The notes: generated from the sequence alone by a model not told the origin. A DNA stretch of 28,804 nt from Anaerolineae bacterium (GCA_030612585.1 JAUWNP010000038.1:1-28804), one strand, 5' to 3'; positions 7,627 to 15,914 are shown, counted from the stretch's first letter. Program-made: numbers and translations.

Positions 7627-10600
7627 ATGAACGCAGCGGATCGGTCACAACTCCTGCAGGCCCTACACACTCGTCGCGATACGATCGCCGGCAGTTGGTA
7701 CAAAGCCGTCGCACCCACCAGTTTCGTACCCCTCAGCGCGACAGAAGTGCGCCAGCGGTTCATCGAACTGACCGAACAGGCTATCGCGTTTCTGCTCGCA
7801 GAACCGTTCGACCGGCGCCAGGCCGAGGCCATCGGCGCGTCGCTGGTACGCCTCCATTACGTCCAGCCCGAGGCATTGGGCAAGACGCAGGAGGTACTGG
7901 CGCACCGGCTCGTCGAGGGGCTGCCTGCCGACCAGGTTTTTGTCTTACAGCCCCGCCTGGCTGCGCTGCTCAGCGGGTTGGCCGCTGGTTTCTTCCACCA
8001 GGCCCGCGAGACAATGCTGGTTGAGCAAGAGCAAATTCGCAGCGCACTAATCACCGAGCGCAAGCGGGCGGAGGAGACGCTGCAACTGCGCAACCGTGAG
8101 TTGGCATTGCTCAACCAGGTGAGCCAGACGCTCAACTCTACTCTTGACCCGAACCAGGTGTTCGTCGCCATCTTGGAAGCGATGCGCGACCTGATGGGCG
8201 TGAGTGCCTGCTCAATCTGGCTGATTGACCCGGCCAGCGGCGAAATGGTCTGCCAACGGGCCGCGGGTGCCCAAAGCGAAGTGGTGCGCGGCTGGCGACT
8301 AGCGCCGGGAGAGGGGATCGCTGGCTGGGTAGCCCGCCACGGCGAGAGTGTGATCGTGCCAGACACGCGGGAAGACGAGCGTCACTGCAAGAGTGTGGGG
8401 CAGCAGATCGGACTGGAAATCCGCTCCCTCCTCAGTATCCCACTGAAAATCAGGCAGGATGTGATCGGCGTGCTCGAAGCGGTGGATACAGAGGCTGGTC
8501 GTTTCGATGCAACCCACTTGACGTCGCTAGAGCCGCTGGCCGCGTCTGCGGCGCTCGCCATTGAGAATGCGCGGGTATACGAACAAGCGCAGCAGGAGAT
8601 AACCGAGCGCAAGCAGGCAGAAGAGGCGCTGCGGGAATCAGAGCGAAAATACCGCACAACGCTTGATTCGATGGGCGACGCGATACACCTCGTTGGTCCT
8701 GACCTGCGATTTACACTGGTCAACCAAGCCCACCAACAACGGGCTAAAGAATTCGGCTCAGATACGCCGGACTACATCGGCCATACCTTGTTTGAGGTTT
8801 TCCCCTTCCTGGCAGACAGGGCGCATGACAGACTTTGCGCTGAATATGACCAGGTATTCCGCACCGGCGAAACACTTATTACCGAGGAAAGCAGGCCGTT
8901 CGGAGGCACGGATTTTGTCACTGAAGTACGAAAGATACCCATCTTTGAGAAAGGGAGGGTCACACAGGTCGTCACCGTCATACGCGACATCACCGAGCGC
9001 AAGCGGGCAGAGGAGAATCTGAGGAAAACTACCGAGTTGCTACAGAGCATCATGGATAGCGCTACCGAGGAGATGATCATAGCAACTGACCCCACAGGGA
9101 CTATTCTCAGTTGGAACGAGGGCGCCAGGAGGCTCTTGGGTTATGAACCTGAAGAGGTGGTGGGCAAAGAAAACATTCGGATATTCCATACCGAAGAGTA
9201 TCTAGGGTCTGGAGCAATACGCCTGAATATCAAGACCATGATAGCCACCGGGAAGCCACTGATGGAAGAACTCACCTATGTCAGCAAGGACGGCAAGGCT
9301 TTCCCTGCCCAAGAGATTGTGACCCCACGCTTTGACGAAGATGGCGAATTCATAGGTATGCTGGGCTTGTCTCGCGACATCACCGAGCGCAAGCGGGCAG
9401 AGGAGGCGCTGCGAGAGAGCGAGGAGAAGTTGAGGGCGCAGTACAAAGGTATCCCTGTCCCCACTTACACCTGGCAGAGGGTAGGGGATGACTTTGTGCT
9501 GGTAGACTATAACGACGCTGCCGTAGCGATCACCCAGGGCAAGGTTGCTGATCGGGTGGGGACAAAGGCCAGAGATAGATACCAGGATGACCCGGAGATC
9601 CTGGAAGAGTTTTCACGATGCTTCACTGAAAAGACCTGCATTGAACGAGAGATGCTTTATCGGTTCAAGTCTACAGCCGAAAGCAAACACTTTGCGGTCA
9701 AATACGCCTTTGTGCCGCCCGACCTGGTTCTGGTTCACACCGAAGACATCACCGAACGCAAGCAGGCGGAAGAGGCGTTGCGGGAGCATACCGGACGATT
9801 GAAAACCCTGCACGAAATTGACAGCGCCATTCTAGCCGCACATTCGCTGAAGGAGATCGCCCAGGCAGCGCTGCTTCGCATTCGGCAATTGGTGCCCTGC
9901 CAGCGGGCCAGCGTCGTCCTATTCGGCCTGGAAGCCTCTGAGGGCACAATACTTGCCGCTCACGGATACAGTCAGGCTATGCCGGGGGAGGGAGAACGGT
10001 TATCGCTGGGCGCACGGGCGGTCGCCGAACTCCGTCAGGGGGAGGTTTATGTGCTGCATAATCTCCTGGACCTTCCCCAACCACCACCAACCATTCAGGC
10101 CCTACAGGCTGAGGGACTGCACTCCTGCGCCTGTGTGCCCCTCATTTCCCATGGTGAACTGATCGGCTCCCTGAACCTGTGGACGGAAAGCCCAGGCTCG
10201 TTGGCGCTCGAACAGACAGACATCGCCTGGGAGGTGGCCGATTCACTGGCGATTGCCATCCAGCACACGCGGTTGTTCGAGTCGGTCAGGCAGCAGGGAC
10301 AACGGCTCCGTGCCCTGGCTGCACGGCTGGCAGAGACCGAAGAGAACGAGCGACGGCAGATGGCACGGGAGTTGCACGACCAGGTTGGGCAGAACCTGAC
10401 CGCGCTGGGCATCAACCTGAACCTGGTGCAGGCACACATGCTTGAAGAGGCACCGGTGCTGGCGCTTTCCCACCTGGACGATTCGTTGGCCCTGGTAGAG
10501 GAGACAATAGAGCGTACCCGCGACGTGATGGCCAACCTGCGGCCGCCGATGCTGGACGACTACGGGTTGGTGGCCACGCTGCACTGGTACAGTGAGCGAC

Positions 10601-10956
10601 TCGTCTCGTGGGCGGGGCTCTCCGTCACGGTGCATGGTGAGGAACCGGTCCCCCGGCTGGCCGCGCCGGCCGAGAACGCTCTGTTTCGCATCGCCCAGGA
10701 GGCGTTGACCAACGTGTGCAAACACGCACAGGCGACCCAGGTGACCGTGACGGTGACAGCGGACGACGAGGCCGTGTCTCTAGTCGTCGCCGACGACGGA
10801 GTCGGGTTCGACCCCGCGCAACTGACCACGCTGGACGAACGCCGGGGCTGGGGGCTGATGACCATGGCCGAGCGGGCCGAGGCAGTAGGTGGCTCTTGTC
10901 GCATCGAGTCCCGACCCCAGCAGGGCACGCGGGTTATCGTGGAGGTGGCGCGATGA
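7627..10956 (+). CDS. Soluble multi-sensor histidine kinase (GAF-PAS-PAS-PAS-GAF-HisKA_3-HATPase)
   Basis: The protein has 1109 residues from the ATG at 7627. An in-frame ATG at 7576 is possible, while earlier starts would run into the methyltransferase gene. The order is: N-terminal helical domain of unknown type (about 1-135), GAF (about 168-315), PAS (337-452), PAS (468-588), a weaker PAS (598-708), GAF (732-882), a NarL-class dimerisation domain ERRQMARELHDQVGQNL with phospho-accepting His917, and an ATPase domain with RIAQEALTNVCKHA, DDGVGFD and GWGLMTMAERA. No transmembrane segment is seen, so it senses a cytoplasmic signal such as a gas, redox state or small ligand. The sensor domains are joined by almost identical ITERKxAEE coiled-coil linkers. 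Its stop overlaps the start of the response regulator by four bases, which implies a cognate pair and translational coupling. Confidence 0.93.
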   Translation: MNAADRSQLLQALHTRRDTIAGSWYKAVAPTSFVPLSATEVRQRFIELTEQAIAFLLAEPFDRRQAEAIGASLVRLHYVQPEALGKTQEVLAHRLVEGLPADQVFVLQPRLAALLSGLAAGFFHQARETMLVEQEQIRSALITERKRAEETLQLRNRELALLNQVSQTLNSTLDPNQVFVAILEAMRDLMGVSACSIWLIDPASGEMVCQRAAGAQSEVVRGWRLAPGEGIAGWVARHGESVIVPDTREDERHCKSVGQQIGLEIRSLLSIPLKIRQDVIGVLEAVDTEAGRFDATHLTSLEPLAASAALAIENARVYEQAQQEITERKQAEEALRESERKYRTTLDSMGDAIHLVGPDLRFTLVNQAHQQRAKEFGSDTPDYIGHTLFEVFPFLADRAHDRLCAEYDQVFRTGETLITEESRPFGGTDFVTEVRKIPIFEKGRVTQVVTVIRDITERKRAEENLRKTTELLQSIMDSATEEMIIATDPTGTILSWNEGARRLLGYEPEEVVGKENIRIFHTEEYLGSGAIRLNIKTMIATGKPLMEELTYVSKDGKAFPAQEIVTPRFDEDGEFIGMLGLSRDITERKRAEEALRESEEKLRAQYKGIPVPTYTWQRVGDDFVLVDYNDAAVAITQGKVADRVGTKARDRYQDDPEILEEFSRCFTEKTCIEREMLYRFKSTAESKHFAVKYAFVPPDLVLVHTEDITERKQAEEALREHTGRLKTLHEIDSAILAAHSLKEIAQAALLRIRQLVPCQRASVVLFGLEASEGTILAAHGYSQAMPGEGERLSLGARAVAELRQGEVYVLHNLLDLPQPPPTIQALQAEGLHSCACVPLISHGELIGSLNLWTESPGSLALEQTDIAWEVADSLAIAIQHTRLFESVRQQGQRLRALAARLAETEENERRQMARELHDQVGQNLTALGINLNLVQAHMLEEAPVLALSHLDDSLALVEETIERTRDVMANLRPPMLDDYGLVATLHWYSERLVSWAGLSVTVHGEEPVPRLAAPAENALFRIAQEALTNVCKHAQATQVTVTVTADDEAVSLVVADDGVGFDPAQLTTLDERRGWGLMTMAERAEAVGGSCRIESRPQQGTRVIVEVAR

Positions 10957-11606
10957 CCATCACCGTCTTCCTGGCCGATGACCACGCTGTTGTCCGCGAC
11001 GGGCTACGGCTTCTGCTGGAGGAGCAAGGCGACATCAAAGTGATCGGAGACGCAGCCAACGGGCGCGAGGCGGTGCAGCAGGTGGAACAATTCCGCCCTG
11101 ACGTGGTAGTCATGGACATCGCTATGCCCGAACTGAACGGCATTGAGGCAACGCGGCAGATTTGCGAAGCCTGCCCATCGGCCCAGGTCGTCGTGCTCTC
11201 AATGCACTATACAACCGAGCACATCTTTCGGGCGTTGCAGGCCGGGGCGCGCGGCTACCTGCTGAAAGAATCAGCCGGCGTGGAGGTGATCAACGCCGTC
11301 CGCACCGTCCACACCGGCCATCGTTACCTGAGCCAGAAGATTTCGGACAAGGTGATTGACAACTACGTGCGCCAGCGCAAGACCACCGAAACGACGAGCC
11401 CACTGGCGCTCCTCAGCCCGCGTGAGCGGCAAATCCTCCAACTCGTCGTCGAGGGAGAGTCGAGCGCAGAGATTGCCAGCGCCATCTCTCTCTCCCGCAA
11501 GACGGTTGAGACCTACCGCAGCCGCCTGATGCGGAAGTTGGACATCAGCGATCTCCCCAGTCTCGTCAAGTTCGCCATCCGGCAAGGACTGACCCCAGTG
11601 GAATAA
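10953..11606 (+). CDS. NarL/FixJ-family response regulator
   Basis: The protein has 217 residues. The ATG at 10953 lies in an ATGA overlap with the kinase stop, with GGAGG upstream. A frame start at 10716 lies inside the kinase and is rejected. The receiver domain shows the acidic pair D9/D10, phosphorylation site D55 (VVVMDIAMPELNG) and the conserved Lys in GYLLKES. The C-terminal LuxR-type HTH is complete: LSPRERQILQLVVEGESSAEIASAISLSRKTVETYRSRLMRKL. It should be phosphorylated by the adjacent HisKA_3 kinase and act as a DNA-binding regulator. Its targets are unknown. A tandem direct repeat 34 bases past its stop is a possible binding site (inference). After this gene the DNA is gene-free for 480 bases. 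Confidence 0.95.
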   Translation: MTITVFLADDHAVVRDGLRLLLEEQGDIKVIGDAANGREAVQQVEQFRPDVVVMDIAMPELNGIEATRQICEACPSAQVVVLSMHYTTEHIFRALQAGARGYLLKESAGVEVINAVRTVHTGHRYLSQKISDKVIDNYVRQRKTTETTSPLALLSPRERQILQLVVEGESSAEIASAISLSRKTVETYRSRLMRKLDISDLPSLVKFAIRQGLTPVE

Positions 11607-11639
11607 CCAAATCCTCGACCGCCCCTCACCGTCGCCGAT

Positions 11640-11680
11640 TGTCCAACTTTCCCTACACCAAGTGTCAAACTCTCCCTACA
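11640..11680 (+). promoter_or_regulatory. Tandem 18-bp direct repeat upstream of a promoter-like sequence
   Basis: TGTCCAACTTTCCCTACA (11640-11657) and TGTCAAACTCTCCCTACA (11663-11680) match at 16 of 18 positions with a 23-bp period. The second copy touches a GACA-type -35 region of the TATAAT at 11702-11707. This layout suits a pair of regulator sites. Whether the adjacent NarL-type regulator binds them is speculation. Confidence 0.4.
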
Positions 11681-11707
11681 GACAAACAGCGTGGTTTCTG
11701 GTATAAT
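11679..11707 (+). promoter_or_regulatory. Possible promoter with extended -10 TGGTATAAT
   Basis: TATAAT at 11702-11707 has the TGn extension. CAGACA (11679-11684, 4 of 6 to TTGACA) lies 17 bases upstream. No gene follows for 380 bases, so it would drive a short RNA from the palindromic element 11699-11799. The -10 is also the terminal inverted repeat of that element, so it may not be a promoter at all. Confidence 0.35.
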
Positions 11708-11799
11708 TGTTGTGTTGTAAAGAATTAGCCCCGCGTGGCGGCACCACCGGGGCTAGCGGCACCGGGTGGCGGAGCACCCGGTGCGGTTGTATTATACCA
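11699..11799. repeat. Palindromic element with two strong inner hairpins (possible small RNA or MITE)
   Basis: TGGTATAAT (11699-11707) is exactly inverted at 11791-11799. Between them are TAGCCCCG-GTGG paired with CCAC-CGGGGCTA (11726-11738 and 11744-11755, one bulged C) and the perfect 10-bp stem GCACCGGGTG/CACCCGGTGC (11759-11768 and 11775-11784, loop GCGGAG). The design, an outer inverted repeat around two hairpins, repeats that of the 6537-6646 element with a different sequence. No open reading frame in it is credible. Confidence 0.7.
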
Positions 11800-11830
11800 C
11801 AATCTACGGATGTTGCCACCTCCCCGAATT

Positions 11831-11984
11831 CTGGTGATTACCCACATGTCCGAAAGACCTCCGAGGTTTCACTCTCTGCAACAAAACAGCCCACATTTTG
11901 CCCTCGACACGCGGTGCTTTGACATATCACTTGCCCAAAACCTCGGAGGTCTGAGGCGGCAATGAACTTATGGGTAATCACCAG
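11831..11984. repeat. 154-bp nested inverted-repeat element
   Basis: The outer arms CTGGTGATTACCCA (11831-11844) and 11971-11984 are exact reverse complements over 14 bp. The inner arms AGACCTCCGAGGTTT (11855-11869) and 11938-11952 are exact over 15 bp. The 68-bp core has no recognisable gene. This looks like a non-autonomous mobile palindrome. No clear target-site duplication is visible. With the element at 11699-11799 it accounts for most of the gene-free stretch 11607-12086. Confidence 0.75.
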
Positions 11985-12001
11985 GCACCAGGCAATTACG
12001 C

Positions 12002-12030
12002 TTGACACGTGAGAACTTATCTTGTATAAT
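12002..12030 (+). promoter_or_regulatory. Consensus sigma-70-type promoter of the tRNA gene
   Basis: A perfect TTGACA (12002-12007) is followed after exactly 17 bases by a perfect TATAAT (12025-12030). The predicted transcript starts near 12037, about 50 bases before the tRNA. This is the strongest promoter match in the window and suits a stable-RNA gene. Confidence 0.9.
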
Positions 12031-12086
12031 TTCTCATTAGATCGTAGTACGCCAGGTTCTTAGGAAGGGCGTAAGGCCACCCGAAG

Positions 12087-12158
12087 GGCGACGTAGCTCA
12101 ATGGCAGAGCAGGGGACTCATAAGCCCTTGGTTGGCAGTTCAAATCTGCCCGTCGCCA
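12087..12158 (+). tRNA. tRNA with CAU anticodon, probably elongator tRNA-Met
   Basis: This is a 72-nt cloverleaf: acceptor GGCGACG/CGTCGCC (12087-12093 and 12151-12157), D stem GCTC/GAGC, anticodon loop CTCATAA with CAT, T stem GGCAG/CTGCC with loop TTCAAAT, and discriminator A at 12158. CCA is not encoded. The 1-72 pair is G-C, so it lacks the mismatch typical of initiator tRNA. Elongator Met is the likeliest identity; Ile2, in which lysidine modification of CAU reads AUA, cannot be excluded. The anticodon stem is imperfect, with G-U at 27-43 and A-G at 31-39. A consensus promoter lies upstream and a hairpin downstream. Confidence 0.93.
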
Positions 12159-12224
12159 TGTCGTAATCCCTGCACATCCGAGCGATAAAGTACAGAAAAA
12201 GGCACAGAACACTAGAGACCGCCA

Positions 12225-12257
12225 GAAACCGTCGGTGATATGAACACCGGCGGTTTC
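12225..12257 (+). terminator. Hairpin terminator candidate after the tRNA
   Basis: GAAACCGTCGGTG (12225-12237) pairs with CACCGGCGGTTTC (12245-12257) over 13 positions with one G-U, around a 7-nt loop ATATGAA. Only a weak T-rich tail (ATTCTATC) follows, so termination strength is uncertain. It lies 67 bases past the tRNA and before the dnaE promoter. Confidence 0.6.
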
Positions 12258-12360
12258 ATTCTATCAGTGATCCTTACTCAACAACGGTCCACGATTCCGG
12301 GTTGTTATACGCACTGGTCGCAACGACCACCAACGCAGGTTCCCACTAGCCAGAGGTTTG

Positions 12361-12369
12361 TGGTATAAT
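12361..12369 (+). promoter_or_regulatory. Extended -10 promoter of dnaE, implying a leaderless mRNA
   Basis: TGGTATAAT at 12361-12369 is a perfect TATAAT with the TGn extension and no convincing -35. The expected start of transcription, 6-8 bases past the -10, falls at 12376-12378. The dnaE ATG is at 12378, and there is no Shine-Dalgarno sequence. Confidence 0.65.
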
Positions 12370-12377
12370 TCGTGCTG

Positions 12378-15300
12378 ATGTCCGACTTCGTCCACCTCCA
12401 CGTACACAGCGAATACTCGCTCCTCGACGGCCTCAGCAGTTGCCGGGAACTGGCCGAGCGCGCCGTCGAACTGGACATGCCAGCCCTGGCCCTCACCGAC
12501 CACGGCACAATGTACGGCGCGGTCCAGTTCTATAAGGCATGCAAGGCAACCGGCATCAAGCCCATCATCGGGATGGAGACTTATGTGGCACCCCGAGGCC
12601 GCCAGGACCGGGACGCGCGTCTCGACCGCAAGTCCTATCACCTCGTCCTGCTGACCCAGAACGACACCGGCTACCATAACCTGATGCGTCTGGCGACCAT
12701 CGCCCAACTGGAAGGCTTCTACTACAAGCCGCGCGTTGACAAAGAGGTGCTGGCCAAGCACGCCAATGGGCTTATTGTCCTCTCTGGCTGCGGCACCTCC
12801 GAGGTTTCCCGCTTGATCCAGGCCGGCCAACTTGACCAGGCACGCCGCGCCATCGCCTGGTACCACGACGTCTTCCCAGGCCGGTACTATCTGGAACTAC
12901 AGGAACACGACATCCCCGAACTGGCGGAGGTCAACCGCCAACTGCTCGTCTTTGCCCGCGAGTTCGACCTGCCGCTGGTCGCCACCAACGACGTGCACTA
13001 CACCCGCCGTGAAGATGCCAGCACCCACGACGTGCTGCTGTGCATCCAGACTGGCAAGACAACCAACGAACCGAACCGCATGCGGATGGACGGCAACACT
13101 TACTACCTCCGTAGTGCCGAGGAGATGGCCACGCTTTTCTCCGAAGTGCCCCAGGCGCTGACGAACACGCTACGCATTGCGGAGATGTGCGAACTGGAAT
13201 TGGAGTTCGGCCACTACCACCTGCCCCTATTCCAGGTACCAGAAGGATACGACGCGCAGTCCTATCTGCGTCACCTGTGCGAGGAGGGATTACAGCAGCG
13301 GTACGCGGTCATCACACCCCACATCCGCGACCGGCTCGACTACGAACTAGACATCATCCATCAGATGGGCTTCGACACCTACTTCCTCATCGTCTGGGAC
13401 CTGTGCCGCTTCGCCAGGGAGCAAGACATCTGGTGGAACGTGCGGGGGTCGGGGGCCAGTTCCATCGTCGCCTACAGCCTGGGCATCACCAACCTGGAGC
13501 CGCTGCAGCACGGGCTGATCTTCGAGCGCTTCCTCAACCTTGGCCGCGTGACCATGCCCGACATTGACCTGGACTACCCCGACGATCAGCGAGATCAACT
13601 GATCCGCTATACCATCGAAAAGTACGGACAGGAGCAGGTGGCCCAGATCATCACCTTCGGCACAATGGGGGCCAAGGCTGCCATCCGCGACGTAGGACGG
13701 GCGCTCGACTACCCCCTGCCCGACGTAGACCGTATTGCCCGTCTGGTGCCAGCCGGCCCCAAGGTCAAACTGGACCAGGCACTACAAGAAGTCCCTGAAC
13801 TGCGGGAGGAATACGAGACGCAGGAATACATCCAGCGACTGATAAACACCGCGCGGGGTGTGGAGGGCAACATACGCCACGCCAGCACCCACGCCGCCGG
13901 CGTCATCGTCTCCGACGTTCCGCTAGTCGAGTACACACCCATGAACCGGCCCACGCGCGGCGGCGAAGGCAGCGAAATCGGCGTCGTCACCCAGTACGCG
14001 ATGGAGGAACTGGATGAACTGGGGCTACTCAAGATTGACTTCCTGGGCCTCTCCACCCTGACCGTTATGCGCCGCGCCTGTGAACTGATCCGCCAGCGGC
14101 ACAGCGCGCACCTGAACCTGGACAACATCCCCACCGACGACCCGATTATCTACGACCTGCTGTCGCGAGGGGACGTGATGGGTGTCTTCCAGGTCGAAGG
14201 GCAGGGCATGCGACGGGTGCTGATGAAGATGCAGCCTACAGAGTTCGATCACATCATCGCCACTATCAGCCTCTTCCGCCCCGGCCCGATGGAGTATATT
14301 GACGACTACATTGACCGCATGCACGGCCGCAAACCAGTCGAGTACCGCCACCCCAGCCTGGAGCAGATCCTGCAAGAAACTTACGGCATCATTGTCTACC
14401 AGGAACAGATCATCCGCATCCTGGCAGACATTGCCGGCTACACACCGGGCGACGCTGACCTGGTCAGAAAAGCAGTTGGGAAGAAAAAGAAAGCCGCACT
14501 ACTTAAGCATCGTACCTCCTTTGTCAAGGGAGCAGTAGAGCACGGTGGGCTGCCCCACGAGACAGCCAAGGCGATATTCGGCGATATCGAGTACTTCGCC
14601 CGGTACGGATTCAACAAGGCGCATGCGGCTGACTATGCTGTCCTCACCTGCCAGACCGCCTACCTCAAGGCCAAGTACCCGGTCGAATACATGACCGCGC
14701 TGTTGACCGTCGAGCGGCACAACACCGAGAAGATCGGCCTCCTCATTGCCGAGTGCCGTCGTCTGGGGATCGAGGTGCTCCCCCCTGACGTCAACTGCTC
14801 CGGCCTGGATTTCACCATCGAGGAGCAGGCCGATGGGCACCCAGCGATCCGCTTCGGGCTGGGCGCGGTCAAGAACGTCGGCGAAGGACCGGTTGAGACG
14901 ATCATGGCCGCTCGTCACGCAGGAGGCCCTTTCCGTGACCTGGACGATTTCTGCCGCCGCGTGGATCTGCGGCAGGTCAACCGGCGGGCGCTGGAAAGCC
15001 TGATCAAAGTGGGGGCATTGCGGCCCTTCAGCACGCGCTCGCAGTTGCTACCCATCAGCGAACACATCATTGGGCTGAGCGCCAACCTGCACCGCGCCCG
15101 GGACGCGGGCCAGATGAGCCTGTTCGGCAAGGCCACCGGCGTGCACCTGGCGGCCGAAGAGACGCTGTTGCCCCCACTCTCTAAGACACAAGAAGTCCCC
15201 CAGAAGGAGATCCTGACCTGGGAAAAGGATTTGGTCGGCGTCTACATCTCCGAGCACCCGCTGGCACAGGCTCTAATCAGGTTGCGGGACGTCGTGACCG

Positions 15301-15914
15301 CCTACGCCGGGGCATTGAGCGAGGAGATGAACGGACAACAGGTAGTCGTCGTCGGGGCAGTGCAGCGGGCGCGCCGCCACACGACGAAAAAGGGGAATGA
15401 AATGGCCTTCGCGACCCTGGAAGACCTGCAGGGCACCTGCGACGTCGTTGTTTTCCCTCGGGTGTGGGCTAAGACCAAATCCCTATGGCAGCCGGACCGA
15501 GTTCTCGTAGTGGGCGGCAAGGTGGACGCCGGACGACGGAATGAACCGAGCCTGCTATGCAACTGGGCCAAGACCCCCGACGAGGTGACCGTTTCTGCCG
15601 AACAGGATCACGCACCACCCACCCCACCCCTCCCGGCGGGAGAAGGCAGAAATAGGGTGCACACCGTCCGCGTGACGCTGACCCGCAGTGGGGAACAGGC
15701 TCGAGATGTGCAGACGCTGCGCAAGATCCACAGCCTGCTGGTGGGGCACCCTGGCCCGGATCGCTTCGTCATTCACCTGGTCGGCGGCGCGGGCAAGTCG
15801 GCCGAACTGGCGTTTCCGAACGACACAACGCGCTATTGCCCTGAACTGGCTCGGGAACTGGCTGCCATAGTCGGGGCGGAGGCAGTACAAGTAGTGGAGG
15901 AAGGAATACAATGA
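12378..15914 (+). CDS. dnaE: DNA polymerase III subunit alpha
   Basis: The protein has 1178 residues, close to the E. coli DnaE length. The ATG at 12378 gives the usual MSDFVHLHVHSEYSLLDG N-terminus; a GTG two codons earlier is less likely. The PHP domain carries the HVHSEYS and TDHGTMYG motifs. The catalytic aspartates are visible as PDIDLDYPDD (D395, D397) and LLKIDFLGLSTL (D554), and the PFRPGPMEYID-type and GYGFNKAH-type blocks of the palm and fingers are conserved. The C-terminal part has an OB-fold (about residues 980-1065, with GTCDVVVFPRVW). Around residue 1080 a Pro/Gly-rich stretch, PPTPPLPAGEG, looks like an in-frame palindromic repeat insertion. It is the replicative polymerase subunit. 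Its stop overlaps the next gene by ATGA, forming an unusual operon with a tRNA-editing protein and two phosphofructokinases. Confidence 0.97.
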   Translation: MSDFVHLHVHSEYSLLDGLSSCRELAERAVELDMPALALTDHGTMYGAVQFYKACKATGIKPIIGMETYVAPRGRQDRDARLDRKSYHLVLLTQNDTGYHNLMRLATIAQLEGFYYKPRVDKEVLAKHANGLIVLSGCGTSEVSRLIQAGQLDQARRAIAWYHDVFPGRYYLELQEHDIPELAEVNRQLLVFAREFDLPLVATNDVHYTRREDASTHDVLLCIQTGKTTNEPNRMRMDGNTYYLRSAEEMATLFSEVPQALTNTLRIAEMCELELEFGHYHLPLFQVPEGYDAQSYLRHLCEEGLQQRYAVITPHIRDRLDYELDIIHQMGFDTYFLIVWDLCRFAREQDIWWNVRGSGASSIVAYSLGITNLEPLQHGLIFERFLNLGRVTMPDIDLDYPDDQRDQLIRYTIEKYGQEQVAQIITFGTMGAKAAIRDVGRALDYPLPDVDRIARLVPAGPKVKLDQALQEVPELREEYETQEYIQRLINTARGVEGNIRHASTHAAGVIVSDVPLVEYTPMNRPTRGGEGSEIGVVTQYAMEELDELGLLKIDFLGLSTLTVMRRACELIRQRHSAHLNLDNIPTDDPIIYDLLSRGDVMGVFQVEGQGMRRVLMKMQPTEFDHIIATISLFRPGPMEYIDDYIDRMHGRKPVEYRHPSLEQILQETYGIIVYQEQIIRILADIAGYTPGDADLVRKAVGKKKKAALLKHRTSFVKGAVEHGGLPHETAKAIFGDIEYFARYGFNKAHAADYAVLTCQTAYLKAKYPVEYMTALLTVERHNTEKIGLLIAECRRLGIEVLPPDVNCSGLDFTIEEQADGHPAIRFGLGAVKNVGEGPVETIMAARHAGGPFRDLDDFCRRVDLRQVNRRALESLIKVGALRPFSTRSQLLPISEHIIGLSANLHRARDAGQMSLFGKATGVHLAAEETLLPPLSKTQEVPQKEILTWEKDLVGVYISEHPLAQALIRLRDVVTAYAGALSEEMNGQQVVVVGAVQRARRHTTKKGNEMAFATLEDLQGTCDVVVFPRVWAKTKSLWQPDRVLVVGGKVDAGRRNEPSLLCNWAKTPDEVTVSAEQDHAPPTPPLPAGEGRNRVHTVRVTLTRSGEQARDVQTLRKIHSLLVGHPGPDRFVIHLVGGAGKSAELAFPNDTTRYCPELARELAAIVGAEAVQVVEEGIQ
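15612..15660. repeat. Palindromic insertion inside dnaE
   Basis: CTCCC-GGC-GGGAG sits within a C-rich then G-rich stretch, and GCACC (15612-15616) pairs with GGTGC (15656-15660). It encodes PPTPPLPAGEG in the loop between the OB-fold and the C-terminal domain. It resembles palindromic elements that insert in frame into proteins, and the frame stays open. Confidence 0.5.

Noticed and set aside
10716..10952. N-terminal extension of the response regulator
   Set aside because: It lies inside the kinase ATPase domain. The receiver domain begins exactly at the ATG at 10953.
11707..11965. Small open frames of 71-76 residues in the gene-free stretch
   Set aside because: They translate through palindromic repeats, lack ribosome-binding sites and resemble no protein.
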